This document shows positions 16,695-25,374 of a DNA stretch of 46,019 nt, piece by piece; position 1 is the stretch's first letter, and each line of letters begins with the position of its first letter. This DNA comes from an uncultured Pseudomonadota bacterium (lineage in GTDB: Bacteria > Pseudomonadota > Gammaproteobacteria > Burkholderiales > Rhodocyclaceae). Location: assembly GCA_946479855.1 (NCBI GenBank), contig CAMLHL010000012.1:1-46019 (forward strand), given 5' to 3'. Under the pieces are notes generated by a model. The model did not search any database. It worked only from the letters and a program-made list of their open reading frames with translations, and had not been told where the DNA came from. Both the position numbers and the translations under genes were made by a program.

Positions 16695-17126
16695 TCTGGT
16701 TTACCTGAGGTGAGTTATTGGCGAATCTATAACGTTCAATTTGTACTACAAGAGTATCAATGCTTGCTCGATAAGTCTGTCAATTAGCTAATTGTCATTG
16801 CGGCGGGTAGCCCATTCCGACAAGGCCGGTTCGTTCATTCCCATCCAAAAGCAGTGTGAGCAACGGCGACAAGTCGCACCCGTGAGTTCCCTCTGTTACT
16901 GCGATCAATATGGTTTTGTTGGGTGAGCCTGCGTCATTTTATAGAAAACGCCTGATCCGTGGCGCCTATGAACTCATGGTTGGCGGAATTGCAGGGTGGC
17001 ATTTAATTTGACCTGTCCGGTGTTCCGGTCGTCCTGTGATTAAGGGGTGAATTGTCGACTACGCAGGGCAAGTGAGCAAGGCAAGTGGCCGTTACAATAA
17101 CAATCTGTTCGGCAAGGAGTGCTTAA
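16695..17126. other. Intergenic junction between polysaccharide region and core genes
   Basis: About 430 bases separate the divergent GT2 operon and gmk. Composition changes from AT-rich on the left to GC-rich on the right. The left part contains the palindrome CAATTAGCTAATTG. A TACAAT hexamer near 17094 could serve as a -10 element for gmk, but I could not pair it with a convincing -35 box. I see no gene here. Confidence 0.45.
16781..16794. promoter_or_regulatory. Perfect 14-base palindrome upstream of the GT2 operon
   Basis: CAATTAGCTAATTG is fully self-complementary and lies 87 bases before the GT2 start. It could be an operator for the 16694-13687 operon, but no regulator family was recognised. 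Confidence 0.3.
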
Positions 17127-17735
17127 ATGGCTGGAAATTTGTACGTAGTGGCGGCGCCGTCAGGAGCTGGAAAAACAACGCTGGTGCGCCTGCTCCTCGA
17201 GCAGGAGCCGGGGGTCAATCTGTCAATTTCCTATACGACGCGGCAGCCGCGGCCCGGCGAGCAGGACGGGCGCGAATATCACTTCGTCGATACCGCGGAG
17301 TTCCAGGCCATGATCGCCCGCAACGAATTTCTCGAATGGGCCGAGGTGCATGGCAATTTCTACGGCACCTCGAAAAAATGGATTGCCGACCGACTGGCCG
17401 CAGGGTGTGATGTCCTGCTGGAAATTGACTGGCAGGGGGCGCAACAGGTGCGTTCATTGTTTGCCCAGGCGATCGGCGTTTTCATTTTGCCGCCGTCGAT
17501 GGAAGAGCTGAACCGCCGGTTGACCGGTCGTGGTACCGACAGCGCCGAGGTCATTGCCCGTCGTCTGGCCGCGGCGCACGCGGAAATGCGCCATGTCGGG
17601 GAATTCGACTATGTTATTATTAACGACCAGTTAGCGCAGGCGCTGGATGATTTGCGTGCCGTCGTGCGTGCATCGCGCCTGAGCTTTGGGGCGCAGCGTG
17701 CCCGTCATGCAGCCCTGTTTGAAAGATTGATCTGA
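17127..17735 (+). CDS. gmk: Guanylate kinase
   Basis: This 202-residue protein is the normal length for the enzyme that converts GMP and ATP to GDP and ADP. It has the Walker A loop APSGAGKTTL at residues 9-18, the GMP-binding SISYTTRQPRPGE and GREYHFVD segments, EWAEVHGNFYGT, and the LEIDWQGAQQVR motif. An AAGGAG ribosome site lies before the ATG. It is followed after 15 bases by rpoZ and then by the (p)ppGpp synthetase gene. This order links GTP supply, RNA polymerase and the stringent response, as in many proteobacteria. Confidence 0.97.
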   Translation: MAGNLYVVAAPSGAGKTTLVRLLLEQEPGVNLSISYTTRQPRPGEQDGREYHFVDTAEFQAMIARNEFLEWAEVHGNFYGTSKKWIADRLAAGCDVLLEIDWQGAQQVRSLFAQAIGVFILPPSMEELNRRLTGRGTDSAEVIARRLAAAHAEMRHVGEFDYVIINDQLAQALDDLRAVVRASRLSFGAQRARHAALFERLI

Positions 17736-17750
17736 TTTTTGAGGTTTACC

Positions 17751-17957
17751 ATGGCCCGCGTTACCGTTGATGACTGCCTGAAAAGAATTCCGAACCGTTT
17801 CCAGATGACCCTGGCTGCCGCTCACCGTGCACGCCAGTTGGCCAATGGCGCAACTCCGCTGGTCGATGCTGAAAAACACAAGCCGACCGTGGTCGCGCTG
17901 AAGGAAATGGGCGCCGGCAAAGTTGGTCTGGAAGTGCTGAACCGCGGCCAGGCCTGA
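17751..17957 (+). CDS. rpoZ: RNA polymerase omega subunit
   Basis: The protein is 68 residues and starts [10 protein letters not shown]. It shows the family pattern [15 protein letters not shown] and PTVVALKEM, and omega stabilises beta' in RNA polymerase. The ATG at 17751 follows GAGG. An in-frame ATG 12 bases earlier lacks a ribosome site and would add residues the family does not have. It lies 15 bases after gmk and 21 before the spoT-type gene. Confidence 0.96.
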   Translation: MARVTVDDCLKRIPNRFQMTLAAAHRARQLANGATPLVDAEKHKPTVVALKEMGAGKVGLEVLNRGQA

Positions 17958-17978
17958 AGCTTGGGGCGGTGAAGACTG

Positions 17979-20132
17979 ATGGATTCCACGCCGTCACCTC
18001 AACCGCCTGCCTGTGAGGAACCCGCCTACCGGGTTTTCCTCGATAGTCTCGATTATCTATCCCCTGCCGAAGTAGACAGAGTCAAGGCAGCGTACGCCTA
18101 CGCGGCCCGTGCGCATGCCAGTCAGCGTCGCATGTCCGGCGAGCCCTACATTACGCATCCGCTGGCTGTGGCAGGCGCCGTGGTCGAGTGGCGGATGGAT
18201 GTCGATGCCATCTGTGCGGCCTTGCTGCACGACGTGCTGGAAGATACCGGCGCGACCAAGCACGAACTGGCTGAGAAGTTCGGCAAGGAAGTCGCCGAGC
18301 TGGTCGATGGCTTGTCCAAGCTGGACAAGATGGAATTTGCCTCCTATCAGGAGGCGCAGGCCGAGAACTTCCGTAAGATGCTGATGGCCATGGCGCGCGA
18401 TCTGCGCGTCGTGCTGATCAAGCTGGCCGATCGCCAGCATAACCTGCAAACCATGTCGGCGATGCGTGCCGACAAGCGCGCCCGCATCGCCCGCGAAACA
18501 CTGGAAATCTACGCGCCGATCGCGTTGCGCCTGGGTCTGAACAAGCTCTATCGCGAACTGCAGGACACCTCTTTCAAGCTGATCCATCCGCATCGTGCCG
18601 AGGTGTTGCTCAAGGCGCTCAGTGCAGCGACCGGCAATCGCAAGGAACTGCTCACCAAGATACTGGATGGCATTACCGACAAACTGACCCATGCTGGCCT
18701 CAAGGCCGAGGTTTTCGGCCGCGAGAAGAGCCTGTACTCGATCTTCCGCAAGATGAAGGACAAGCACCTGTCGTTTTCGCAGGTGCTCGATATCTACGGT
18801 TTCCGTGTAGTCGTCGACAACGTGCCGACCTGCTATCTGGCGCTCGGGGCGCTGCACAGCCTGTTCAAGCCGGTCCCCGGCAAGTTCAAGGACTACATCG
18901 CGATCCCCAAGGCCAATGGCTACCAGTCGCTGCACACGACGCTGATCGGCCCCTACGGCACGCCGGTGGAAGTCCAGATCCGCACGCGCGAAATGCACAA
19001 TGTCGCACAGGAAGGCGTGGCAGCGCACTGGTTGTACAAGGACATGGACGAAAGCAGCGCCGACCTGCAGATCAAGACCCACAAGTGGCTGCAGTCGCTG
19101 CTTGAGATGCAGACCAGCGATTCGTCGGAGTTCTTCGAGAACGTCAAGATCGACCTTTTCCCCGACGAGGTTTACGTCTTTACGCCGAAGGGCAGGATCA
19201 TGGCCATGCCGCGTGGCGCGACGGTCGTCGATTTCGCCTATGCGGTGCACACCGATGTTGGCCACCATTGCTCGGCGGCGCGGGTCAATCACGAGCTTTC
19301 GCCGCTGCGCACCGAACTGCGCAATGGCGATTTGGTTGAGATCGTGACTTCGGCGCAGGCCAGCCCGAATCCGGTCTGGTTGAGCTATGTCAAGACCGGT
19401 CGGGCGCGCAGCAAGATTCGCCATTTCCTGCGCACCATGCAGAACGAAGGGTCGGCCCGTCTCGGCGAGCGCCTGCTGCGGCAGGAGTTGCTGTCGCTGG
19501 GCGTGGTGCCGATCTCGATTCCGACCGAGGCCTGGGAGTCGCTGGTCAAGTCCGGCGGCCAGAAAACGATCGAGGAGTTGTACACCGACATCGGCCTTGG
19601 CAAGCGCCTGCCCTCGGTGATCGCCCGCCGCCTGCTGGCGCGTGAGGATATGTCCACCGACTCGCCGAGCAGCATGACGCTGGCCATTCATGGCACGGAA
19701 GGCATGGCCATCCAGTTGGCGCGTTGCTGCCAGCCGATTCCGGGCGACCCGATCATCGGTTCGATCAAGAAGGGCAGCGGACTGGTCATCCATACCCACG
19801 ACTGCCCGAGCATTCGCAAGTCGCGCTCGACCGAGCCGCAAAAATGGATTGACGTCGAATGGGAGCCGGAAGAAGGCAAACTGTTCGACATCCGCATCAA
19901 GGTCGAGGTCAAGAACACGCGTGGCGTGCTCGCCCAGGTCGCGGCGGCGATTGCCGAGGCCGGTTCGAATATCGAGCACGTCTCGATGGATGCCGATCCG
20001 GAAAGGCTGTTCACTTTGCTCCGTTTCACCATTCAGGTGGCTCACCGCAATCATCTGGCTGCGGTGATGCGTGGCATGCGTCATATTCCCGAGGTCACCC
20101 GGATTACCCGCGAAAGGGGAGGCGAGACTTGA
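17979..20132 (+). CDS. spoT: Bifunctional (p)ppGpp synthetase/hydrolase (RelA/SpoT)
   Basis: This 717-residue protein has an N-terminal HD hydrolase domain with LLHDVLEDT (His84-Asp85), then a synthetase domain (residues about 225-360) with GREKSLYSIFRKMKDKH and DYIAIPKANGYQSLHT. A TGS domain (PDEVYVFTPKGRIMAMP) and a C-terminal ACT domain (RGVLAQVAAAIAEAGSNIEHV) follow. An intact HD site plus the R-x-K-D form of the synthetase loop marks the bifunctional SpoT/Rel type rather than a synthetase-only RelA. It makes or removes the alarmone (p)ppGpp. Its stop overlaps the TTG start of dadA by 4 bases. Confidence 0.96.
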   Translation: MDSTPSPQPPACEEPAYRVFLDSLDYLSPAEVDRVKAAYAYAARAHASQRRMSGEPYITHPLAVAGAVVEWRMDVDAICAALLHDVLEDTGATKHELAEKFGKEVAELVDGLSKLDKMEFASYQEAQAENFRKMLMAMARDLRVVLIKLADRQHNLQTMSAMRADKRARIARETLEIYAPIALRLGLNKLYRELQDTSFKLIHPHRAEVLLKALSAATGNRKELLTKILDGITDKLTHAGLKAEVFGREKSLYSIFRKMKDKHLSFSQVLDIYGFRVVVDNVPTCYLALGALHSLFKPVPGKFKDYIAIPKANGYQSLHTTLIGPYGTPVEVQIRTREMHNVAQEGVAAHWLYKDMDESSADLQIKTHKWLQSLLEMQTSDSSEFFENVKIDLFPDEVYVFTPKGRIMAMPRGATVVDFAYAVHTDVGHHCSAARVNHELSPLRTELRNGDLVEIVTSAQASPNPVWLSYVKTGRARSKIRHFLRTMQNEGSARLGERLLRQELLSLGVVPISIPTEAWESLVKSGGQKTIEELYTDIGLGKRLPSVIARRLLAREDMSTDSPSSMTLAIHGTEGMAIQLARCCQPIPGDPIIGSIKKGSGLVIHTHDCPSIRKSRSTEPQKWIDVEWEPEEGKLFDIRIKVEVKNTRGVLAQVAAAIAEAGSNIEHVSMDADPERLFTLLRFTIQVAHRNHLAAVMRGMRHIPEVTRITRERGGET

Positions 20133-21376
20133 GGGTTCTCGTGCTGGGTGCCGGTGTGGTCGGCACGACGAGTGCATGGTATCTCGCCCGGGCCGGGCAT
20201 CAGGTGACGGTGATCGATCGTCAACTGGCGGCCGGCAACGAGACCAGCTTTGCCAATGGCGGCCAGATTTCGGTGTCCCACGCCGAACCGTGGGCCAATC
20301 CGCATGCCCTGGCGCAAGTGTTGAAGTGGCTCGGCCGCGAGGATGCGCCGCTGCTCTGGCGTTGGCGGGCTGATCCGGCCCAGTTGGCGTGGGGGCTGCG
20401 CTTCCTGGTCGAATGCCTGCCCGGCCGGACGCGCCGCAACATCGCCGCCATTGTCGCCATGGCCCTCTACAGTCGGGGCTGTCTGCAGGCGTTGCGCGCG
20501 GAGCTGGGACTGCATTACGACCAGGTCGAACGCGGCATTCTGCACATCTACACCAGTAGCCGGGAATTTTCGGCGGCCATTGAAGCATCGCGGATCATGC
20601 GCCAGTTCGGGCTGGATCGCGATACGGTCGACGTCGACAAGTGCCTGAAAATCGAACCGGCCCTGGCCGATGCACGGCATCTGCTGATTGGCGGCGATTA
20701 CACGCGTTCCGACGAATCCGGCGATGCCAACAAGTTTACCCTGGCCCTGGCCGCCCATGCCCGGGCAGCGGGCGTCGATTTTCGTTTCGGCATGACGGTA
20801 GACCGTATTGCCAATGGTGGCAGCAAGATCGCCGGTGTGGTCGCCCATGGTGAGAACGGGGCGGAATTGCTGACTGCTGATGCTTATGTCGTTGCCCTCG
20901 GCAGCTATTCGCCCTTGCTCTTGAAGTCGATCGGCATCAGCCTGCCGGTCTATCCGGCCAAGGGCTATTCGGCGACGCTGGCTCTGGCCGACGGCTGCCC
21001 GGCCCCAACCGTCAGCTTGACCGACGACGAACGCAAGCTGGTGTTTTCGCGGCTCGGCAATCGCTTACGGGTTGCCGGCACGGCTGAGTTCAACGGCTAC
21101 AATCTCGATCTCAATCCGGTGCGCTGTCAGGCATTGATCAATCGCACCCGCCAGCTTTTCCCGCGCCTGGAAACGCTCGGCGAACCGATCTTCTGGTGTG
21201 GTCTGCGCCCGGCAACGCCGTCGAACGTGCCCTGTATCGGCCGGACGCGCTACGGCAACCTGTGGCTGAACGTCGGGCATGGCACCCTGGGCTGGACGAT
21301 GGCCTGCGGTTCTGCCGCTTCGCTGGCGGAAATGATGAGTGGCCGCCTGCCCGAGCCGGATTTCCCGTTCTTGTAG
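20129..21376 (+). CDS. dadA: D-amino acid dehydrogenase (DadA-like FAD oxidoreductase)
   Basis: This 415-residue DAO-family flavoprotein has the FAD-binding VLGAGVVGTTSAWYLARAG at residues 3-21 and the DadA-typical ETSFANGGQISVSHAEPWANP. The C-terminal GLRPATPSNVPCIG and NVGHGTLGWTMA complete the FAD fold. DadA oxidises D-amino acids (D-alanine) to 2-oxo acids and passes electrons to the quinone pool. I chose the TTG at 20129 because a GGGGAGG ribosome site lies just before it and the Rossmann strand begins there. It overlaps the upstream stop by 4 bases. A longer upstream frame runs through the spoT gene and is not credible. Confidence 0.9.
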   Translation: MRVLVLGAGVVGTTSAWYLARAGHQVTVIDRQLAAGNETSFANGGQISVSHAEPWANPHALAQVLKWLGREDAPLLWRWRADPAQLAWGLRFLVECLPGRTRRNIAAIVAMALYSRGCLQALRAELGLHYDQVERGILHIYTSSREFSAAIEASRIMRQFGLDRDTVDVDKCLKIEPALADARHLLIGGDYTRSDESGDANKFTLALAAHARAAGVDFRFGMTVDRIANGGSKIAGVVAHGENGAELLTADAYVVALGSYSPLLLKSIGISLPVYPAKGYSATLALADGCPAPTVSLTDDERKLVFSRLGNRLRVAGTAEFNGYNLDLNPVRCQALINRTRQLFPRLETLGEPIFWCGLRPATPSNVPCIGRTRYGNLWLNVGHGTLGWTMACGSAASLAEMMSGRLPEPDFPFL

Positions 21377-22137
21377 TGCTGATCGATACCCATTGCCACC
21401 TTGACGCGGCCGAGTTTGATGCCGACCGCGCTGCGGTGTATGCGGCAGCCATCGCGGCCGGGGTCGAACGCATCGTCGTGCCGGCCGTTACGGTCGACAC
21501 CTTCAAAAAGGCAAAAACCACGGTTGCCAGGTATCCGGCTTGTCTGGCCGCCTATGGCATCCATCCGATGTACGTCATGCAGGCTCAGGCAGATGACCTG
21601 GCCATCCTGCGCGAATGGATCGTCGGCGAAAGGCCGGTGGCGATCGGCGAGATCGGGCTGGATCTGTTTGTCACCGACGTCGATCCGCTGCGCCAGGAAT
21701 TTTTCCTGATCGAGCAATTGAAGCTGGCCCGCGAATTTGATCTGCCGGTGCTGTTGCATGTGCGGCGGGCGGTCGATCCTATTCTCAAGCAGCTGCGCCG
21801 GATCAAGGTGCGCGGCGGCATTGCCCACGCCTTCAACGGTAGCCGGCAGCAGGCTGATGAATTCATCAAGCTGGGCTTCGGTTTGGGGTTCGGCGGTGCG
21901 ATGACCTTCAGCGGTTCGACCCGCATTCGGGAACTGGCAAAAAGCCTGCCGATCGAATCCATCGTTCTCGAAACCGATGCGCCGGATATCCCTCCCGCCT
22001 GGCTGAACGGCGGACGCAATACGCCGGCAGAACTGCCGCGCATGGCCGAAATCATGGCCGGTCTGCGCGGCATCTCAATCAGCGAACTTGCCGCGGCGAC
22101 GACTGCCAATGCCCGGCGCATATTGCCTGGCGTTTGA
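21376..22137 (+). CDS. TatD-family metal-dependent deoxyribonuclease
   Basis: This 253-residue TIM-barrel hydrolase has metal-binding DTHCHLD at the N-terminus, GEIGLD, LLHVRRAVDP, HAFNGS and ETDAPDIPP, the regular TatD pattern. Members are 3'-5' DNases or related phosphohydrolases. The GTG at 21376 shares a base with the dadA stop (TAGTG) and begins just before the metal-binding strand. An FNR-like palindrome overlaps its stop codon. Confidence 0.9.
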   Translation: MLIDTHCHLDAAEFDADRAAVYAAAIAAGVERIVVPAVTVDTFKKAKTTVARYPACLAAYGIHPMYVMQAQADDLAILREWIVGERPVAIGEIGLDLFVTDVDPLRQEFFLIEQLKLAREFDLPVLLHVRRAVDPILKQLRRIKVRGGIAHAFNGSRQQADEFIKLGFGLGFGGAMTFSGSTRIRELAKSLPIESIVLETDAPDIPPAWLNGGRNTPAELPRMAEIMAGLRGISISELAAATTANARRILPGV

Positions 22138-22147
22138 TTACGGTCAA
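22134..22147. promoter_or_regulatory. FNR/Anr-like site upstream of napGH
   Basis: TTGATTACGGTCAA matches the TTGAT-N4-ATCAA consensus with one mismatch and overlaps the tatD stop codon. It is about 295 bases before napG. That is far for direct activation unless the transcript has a long leader. Confidence 0.3.
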
Positions 22148-22156
22148 TATTCCATC

Positions 22157-22184
22157 AAAAAAATCAGGGGTATTTCCCCGATTT
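22157..22184. terminator. Hairpin terminator after tatD (possibly bidirectional)
   Basis: AATC-A-GGGG at 22162-22170 pairs with CCCCGATT at 22176-22183 around TATTT, with one bulged A. The plus-strand tail is only moderately T-rich (TGATTTG). A run of seven A precedes the stem, so minus-strand transcripts would meet a strong T-run. It most likely ends the spoT-dadA-tatD transcript. Confidence 0.45.
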
Positions 22185-22387
22185 GATTTGCGCTAAAGAA
22201 GCGAAAACTTATGGGCGTAGATTGCCCGGGCGGACATCGAGCGGACCGCACGTGTTCTGGCTGTGAAAGCTTCCGCAGGATCTATTTTTCCTGTCTCATT
22301 GTTCTAAGAGAACCGAACACCAGCAGTGCGCCGGCAAGATGGTCAAGGCATACAGGATAGCAACCAGGCAATCAGGGAGCGCCGGAA

Positions 22388-22412
22388 GCGGATGGGAAAG
22401 GGGCCCATCCGC
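22388..22412 (+). promoter_or_regulatory. Strong hairpin in the napG leader
   Basis: GCGGATGGG and CCCATCCGC form a perfect 9-base stem with an AAAGGGG loop. It ends 29 bases before the napG ATG and about 19 before its GAGG ribosome site. No T-run follows. It may stabilise the mRNA or control translation. Confidence 0.5.
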
Positions 22413-22441
22413 GGCTGGCCTGACCGATTTGTGAGGCAGAT

Positions 22442-23314
22442 ATGAAAAGCGATACCCCAAAAACCAGCACCGCCCGCCGCCAGTTCATTTTCGATTCGGC
22501 CAAGATGGCCTGCGGCGTCGGCATGCTCGGACTGGGTCTGGGTCTCTATGCCAAGCAATCGAAGGCCTTGCCGGCGCTCGCCTTGCGGCCACCGGGCGCC
22601 CTGCCCGAAGACGATTTTCTCGGCGCCTGTATCCGTTGCGGCTTGTGCGTGCGCGACTGCCCCTACAACACGCTGTCGCTGGCCAAACCTGAAGCTCCGG
22701 TCGCCACCGGCACTCCATATTTCACCGCACGCCGTATTCCCTGCGAGATGTGCGACGACATTCCCTGCGTCAAGGCCTGTCCGACCAAGGCGCTCGATCA
22801 CGCCCTGACCGACATCAACAAGGCCAAGATGGGCGTCGCGGTGCTGATCGACCATGAAACCTGCCTGAATTTTCTCGGTTTGCGCTGCGATGTCTGCTAT
22901 CGCGATTGCCCGGTGATCGATAAGGCGATCACTCTCGAGATGGTGCCAAACCAGCGTACCGGGCGGCATGCCATGTTCCTGCCGACGGTCCATTCCGAAT
23001 ATTGCACCGGCTGTGGCAAGTGCGAGAAGTCGTGCGTCCTGGAAGAGGCGGCCATTCGTATCCTGCCGTCCAAGTTGGCCAAGGGGGCGCTCGGCAGGCA
23101 CTACCGCGTCGGTTGGGATGAGCAGAAGAAGGCCGGGCATTCACTGATCGACGAGTCCAAGATGATCGACCTGCCCGACCGCATGCCGGAGGGGGCGGTC
23201 TTGCCCGGCCACTACGACCCGGCTTCCGGCAATACCGCAGCAGCCCGGGGGATGCCGGGGGCTGAGGCGGGTGTCATCCCGAGCCTGCCGCCGGGACTGG
23301 GGGGCAAGCCATGA
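22442..23314 (+). CDS. napG: NapG-type periplasmic ferredoxin, Tat-exported
   Basis: This 290-residue protein has a twin-arginine signal (ARRQFIF at residues 11-17, then a hydrophobic stretch). Cysteine groups for four [4Fe-4S] clusters follow: CIRCGLCVRDCP, CEMCDDIPCVKACP, CLNFLGLRCDVCYRDCP and CTGCGKCEKSC. NapG moves electrons from quinol, with NapH, toward periplasmic nitrate reductase. The C-terminal 60 residues are longer than usual and rich in Pro/Gly. It overlaps napH by 4 bases. No napA, B, C, D or F lies in the window, so the partner enzyme must be elsewhere. It could instead be a NosG-like protein. Confidence 0.87.
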   Translation: MKSDTPKTSTARRQFIFDSAKMACGVGMLGLGLGLYAKQSKALPALALRPPGALPEDDFLGACIRCGLCVRDCPYNTLSLAKPEAPVATGTPYFTARRIPCEMCDDIPCVKACPTKALDHALTDINKAKMGVAVLIDHETCLNFLGLRCDVCYRDCPVIDKAITLEMVPNQRTGRHAMFLPTVHSEYCTGCGKCEKSCVLEEAAIRILPSKLAKGALGRHYRVGWDEQKKAGHSLIDESKMIDLPDRMPEGAVLPGHYDPASGNTAAARGMPGAEAGVIPSLPPGLGGKP

Positions 23315-24207
23315 GCGCGAAACGTATCGGTGCCGACGCCGTGGCCGAAAAGGGCTGGCTGCCGGCCCACAAATGGCTGATCCTGCGCCGGACTTCGCAG
23401 TTTGGCATTCTTGCCCTGTTCCTGCTCGGTCCTCTCGCCGGAATCTGGATCGTCAAGGGCAACCTCAATTACAGCTACACGCTGGGGGTGCTGCCGTTGA
23501 CAGATCCCTATGTGGCCTTGCAATCACTGTTTTCCGGCCATGTGCCCGAGAAGCTCGGCCTGATCGGCGTCGCGATCACGCTCGGCGTTTATCTGCTGGC
23601 CGGCGGGCGTCTCTATTGCAGCTGGGTCTGCCCGGTCAATGTCGTCACCGATGCCGCCGGCTGGTTGCGCGACCGGCTGGGCATCAAGGGGAGCGTGCAT
23701 TTGTCGCGCCGGACCCGCTACTGGATACTCGGCATGACGTTGATCGGCTCGGCCCTGACTGGTGTGGTTCTCTGGGAACTGATCAATCCGGTATCGATGC
23801 TGCACCGCGGTTTGATTTTTGGCCTTGGCGCGGGGTGGACCGTAGTACTCGCCATTTTCCTGTTTGATTTGTTCGTAATGAGCCGCGGTTGGTGTGGCCA
23901 CCTCTGTCCGGTCGGCGCTTTCTACAGTTTGCTGGGACGCTGGAGTCCATTGCGCGTCGCCGCGCCGCAACGGGCTGCCTGCAACGATTGCATGGATTGC
24001 TTCGAGGTTTGTCCGGAACCGCAGGTGATCCGCCCGGCCCTGAAAGGCGAGGGCAGGGGAATCGGGCCGGTCATCCTTGCGGCCGACTGCACGAACTGTG
24101 GTCGCTGCATCGATGTTTGTTCGAAGAAAGTCTTTACCTTCGGTCTGCGTTTCAACAATCCCGCATCCACGGCACCGCTCGCCGCAGAGCAGCGGGAATT
24201 GAAGTAA
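23311..24207 (+). CDS. napH: NapH-type membrane quinol dehydrogenase
   Basis: This 298-residue protein has four to five membrane helices from about residue 30 to 215. Conserved cysteine motifs lie in CSWVCPVN and GWCGHLCPVGAFY, and two C-terminal [4Fe-4S] groups are CNDCMDCFEVCPEP and CTNCGRCIDVCSK. NapH oxidises quinol and hands electrons to NapG on the periplasmic face. The ATG overlaps the napG stop by 4 bases. NosH of nitrous oxide reductase systems is a close relative. Confidence 0.87.
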   Translation: MSAKRIGADAVAEKGWLPAHKWLILRRTSQFGILALFLLGPLAGIWIVKGNLNYSYTLGVLPLTDPYVALQSLFSGHVPEKLGLIGVAITLGVYLLAGGRLYCSWVCPVNVVTDAAGWLRDRLGIKGSVHLSRRTRYWILGMTLIGSALTGVVLWELINPVSMLHRGLIFGLGAGWTVVLAIFLFDLFVMSRGWCGHLCPVGAFYSLLGRWSPLRVAAPQRAACNDCMDCFEVCPEPQVIRPALKGEGRGIGPVILAADCTNCGRCIDVCSKKVFTFGLRFNNPASTAPLAAEQRELK

Positions 24208-24430
24208 TGATCGAATTTTTGAAGACGAACACCCTTATCGAATAGCCGTTTGAGAGAGCAATTCCCATCCTGACTGCGGTCGTGATGGATTACTTGCGCA
24301 CTGCGCCATCACTGCGTGCCGTGCCATGTAACCGGATGGATGCTCCGCTATAGCTTGGAAGCGACTTCAACGGAGGCATTGTGGCTCCTCGGACAAAAGA
24401 AAACGAACTGAATCCCAAGGCCGCAATGAT
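24208..24430. other. Short gap after napH, no supported gene
   Basis: About 220 bases hold no gene I can support. A 12-codon frame starts in the napH stop but has no ribosome site. The region ends at the hairpin shared with rpoH. Confidence 0.4.
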
Positions 24431-24462
24431 AAGGGGAGCCTCAGCTCCCCTTTTGTCTTGTC
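24431..24462. terminator. Hairpin terminator between napH and rpoH
   Basis: AAGGGGAGC at 24431-24439 pairs with GCTCCCCTT at 24444-24452 around CTCA. A TTTTGTCTTGTCTT tail follows on the plus strand. The stem lies about 30 bases after the rpoH stop on the minus strand. It probably ends rpoH and may also stop napGH read-through. Confidence 0.7.
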
Positions 24463-24479
24463 TTGCCAGGCGGTAAATC

Positions 24480-25340
24480 TTAGGCCGTTGTCAGCGCCCC
24501 GCGCATCTTCTGCAGCGCCTTGACCTCGATTTGACGAATCCGCTCGGCGGAAACGTCGAACTCGGCGGCCAGATCGTGCAGCGTTGCTGCTTCGCCATCG
24601 TGCAGCCAGCGCGCTTCGATGATACGGCGGCTGCGCGGGTCGAGGGTCTCGAGGGCCTCGTTCAGGCCTTCGTTCTGCAGGCGGGCAAGCGCCTTGTTTT
24701 CCAGCACGCGAGTCGGCTCGTAGCGCGAGTCGGCCAGATAGTCGATGGGGGCGAAAGCCTCTTCGCCATCGTCCGGATTGCCTTCCAGCGCAATATCGCG
24801 GCCGGTCAGGCGGGTTTCCATCTCGACGACTTCTTCCGGCTTGACGCCCAGGCGCGCGGCGACTTCGGCCGCCTGCGTGCCGGAGAGCGTATCGATGCCT
24901 TCGTAGTCGTTCTTCAGGCTGCGCAGGTTGAAGAACAGTTTGCGCTGTGCCTTGGTCGTCGCCACCTTGACCAGGCGCCAGTTCTTCAGGATGTACTCGT
25001 GAATCTCGGCCTTGATCCAGTGCATGGCGAACGACACCAAGCGCACGCCGCGTGCCGGGTCGAAACGCTTGACTGCCTTCATCAGGCCGATGTTGCCTTC
25101 CTGGATCAGATCGGCATGCGGCAAACCGTAGCCGAGGTAACCCCGGGCAATAGAAATAACGAGGCGAAGATGCGAGAGCACCAACTGGCGCGCCGCCTCC
25201 ACATCACCTTCGCTGTGGAAACGCAGAGCCAGCCGGGTCTCCTCGGCCTCGGACAGCATCGGATAACGATTCGCTGCCTGGACATAGGCATCGATATTCC
25301 CGACGGACGAGGGGATGGGAAGCGCCAAGGCGTGGGTCAT
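24480..25340 (-). CDS. rpoH: Heat-shock sigma factor sigma-32
   Basis: This 286-residue protein matches the usual RpoH length. It has the RpoH region 2 patterns LVLSHLRLVISIARGYLGYGLPHADLIQEGNIGLMKAVKRFDP in essence, the RpoH box WRLVKVATTKAQRKLFFNL, and the region 4 helix-turn-helix near AEFDVSAERIRQIEVKAL. It directs RNA polymerase to chaperone and protease promoters. I chose the ATG at 25340, preceded by AAGGAGG, rather than an ATG nine codons upstream. A perfect CIRCE operator lies 35 bases before this start, so HrcA may control it. A hairpin terminator follows. Confidence 0.95.
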   Translation of the reverse strand: MTHALALPIPSSVGNIDAYVQAANRYPMLSEAEETRLALRFHSEGDVEAARQLVLSHLRLVISIARGYLGYGLPHADLIQEGNIGLMKAVKRFDPARGVRLVSFAMHWIKAEIHEYILKNWRLVKVATTKAQRKLFFNLRSLKNDYEGIDTLSGTQAAEVAARLGVKPEEVVEMETRLTGRDIALEGNPDDGEEAFAPIDYLADSRYEPTRVLENKALARLQNEGLNEALETLDPRSRRIIEARWLHDGEAATLHDLAAEFDVSAERIRQIEVKALQKMRGALTTA

Positions 25341-25374
25341 AGCGTAATTTCCTCCTTCAAGATTCATAAGTATT

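Noticed and set aside
19859..20128. Longer start for dadA
   Set aside because: The extension runs inside spoT, while the TTG at 20129 has a strong GGGGAGG site and begins the FAD strand.
18057..20588. An 843-codon open frame on the minus strand
   Set aside because: It lies antisense to spoT and dadA, has an Arg/Gly/His-rich composition without motifs, and is a shadow of GC-rich codon bias.
24207..24245. A 12-codon frame overlapping the napH stop
   Set aside because: It is too short and has no independent support.
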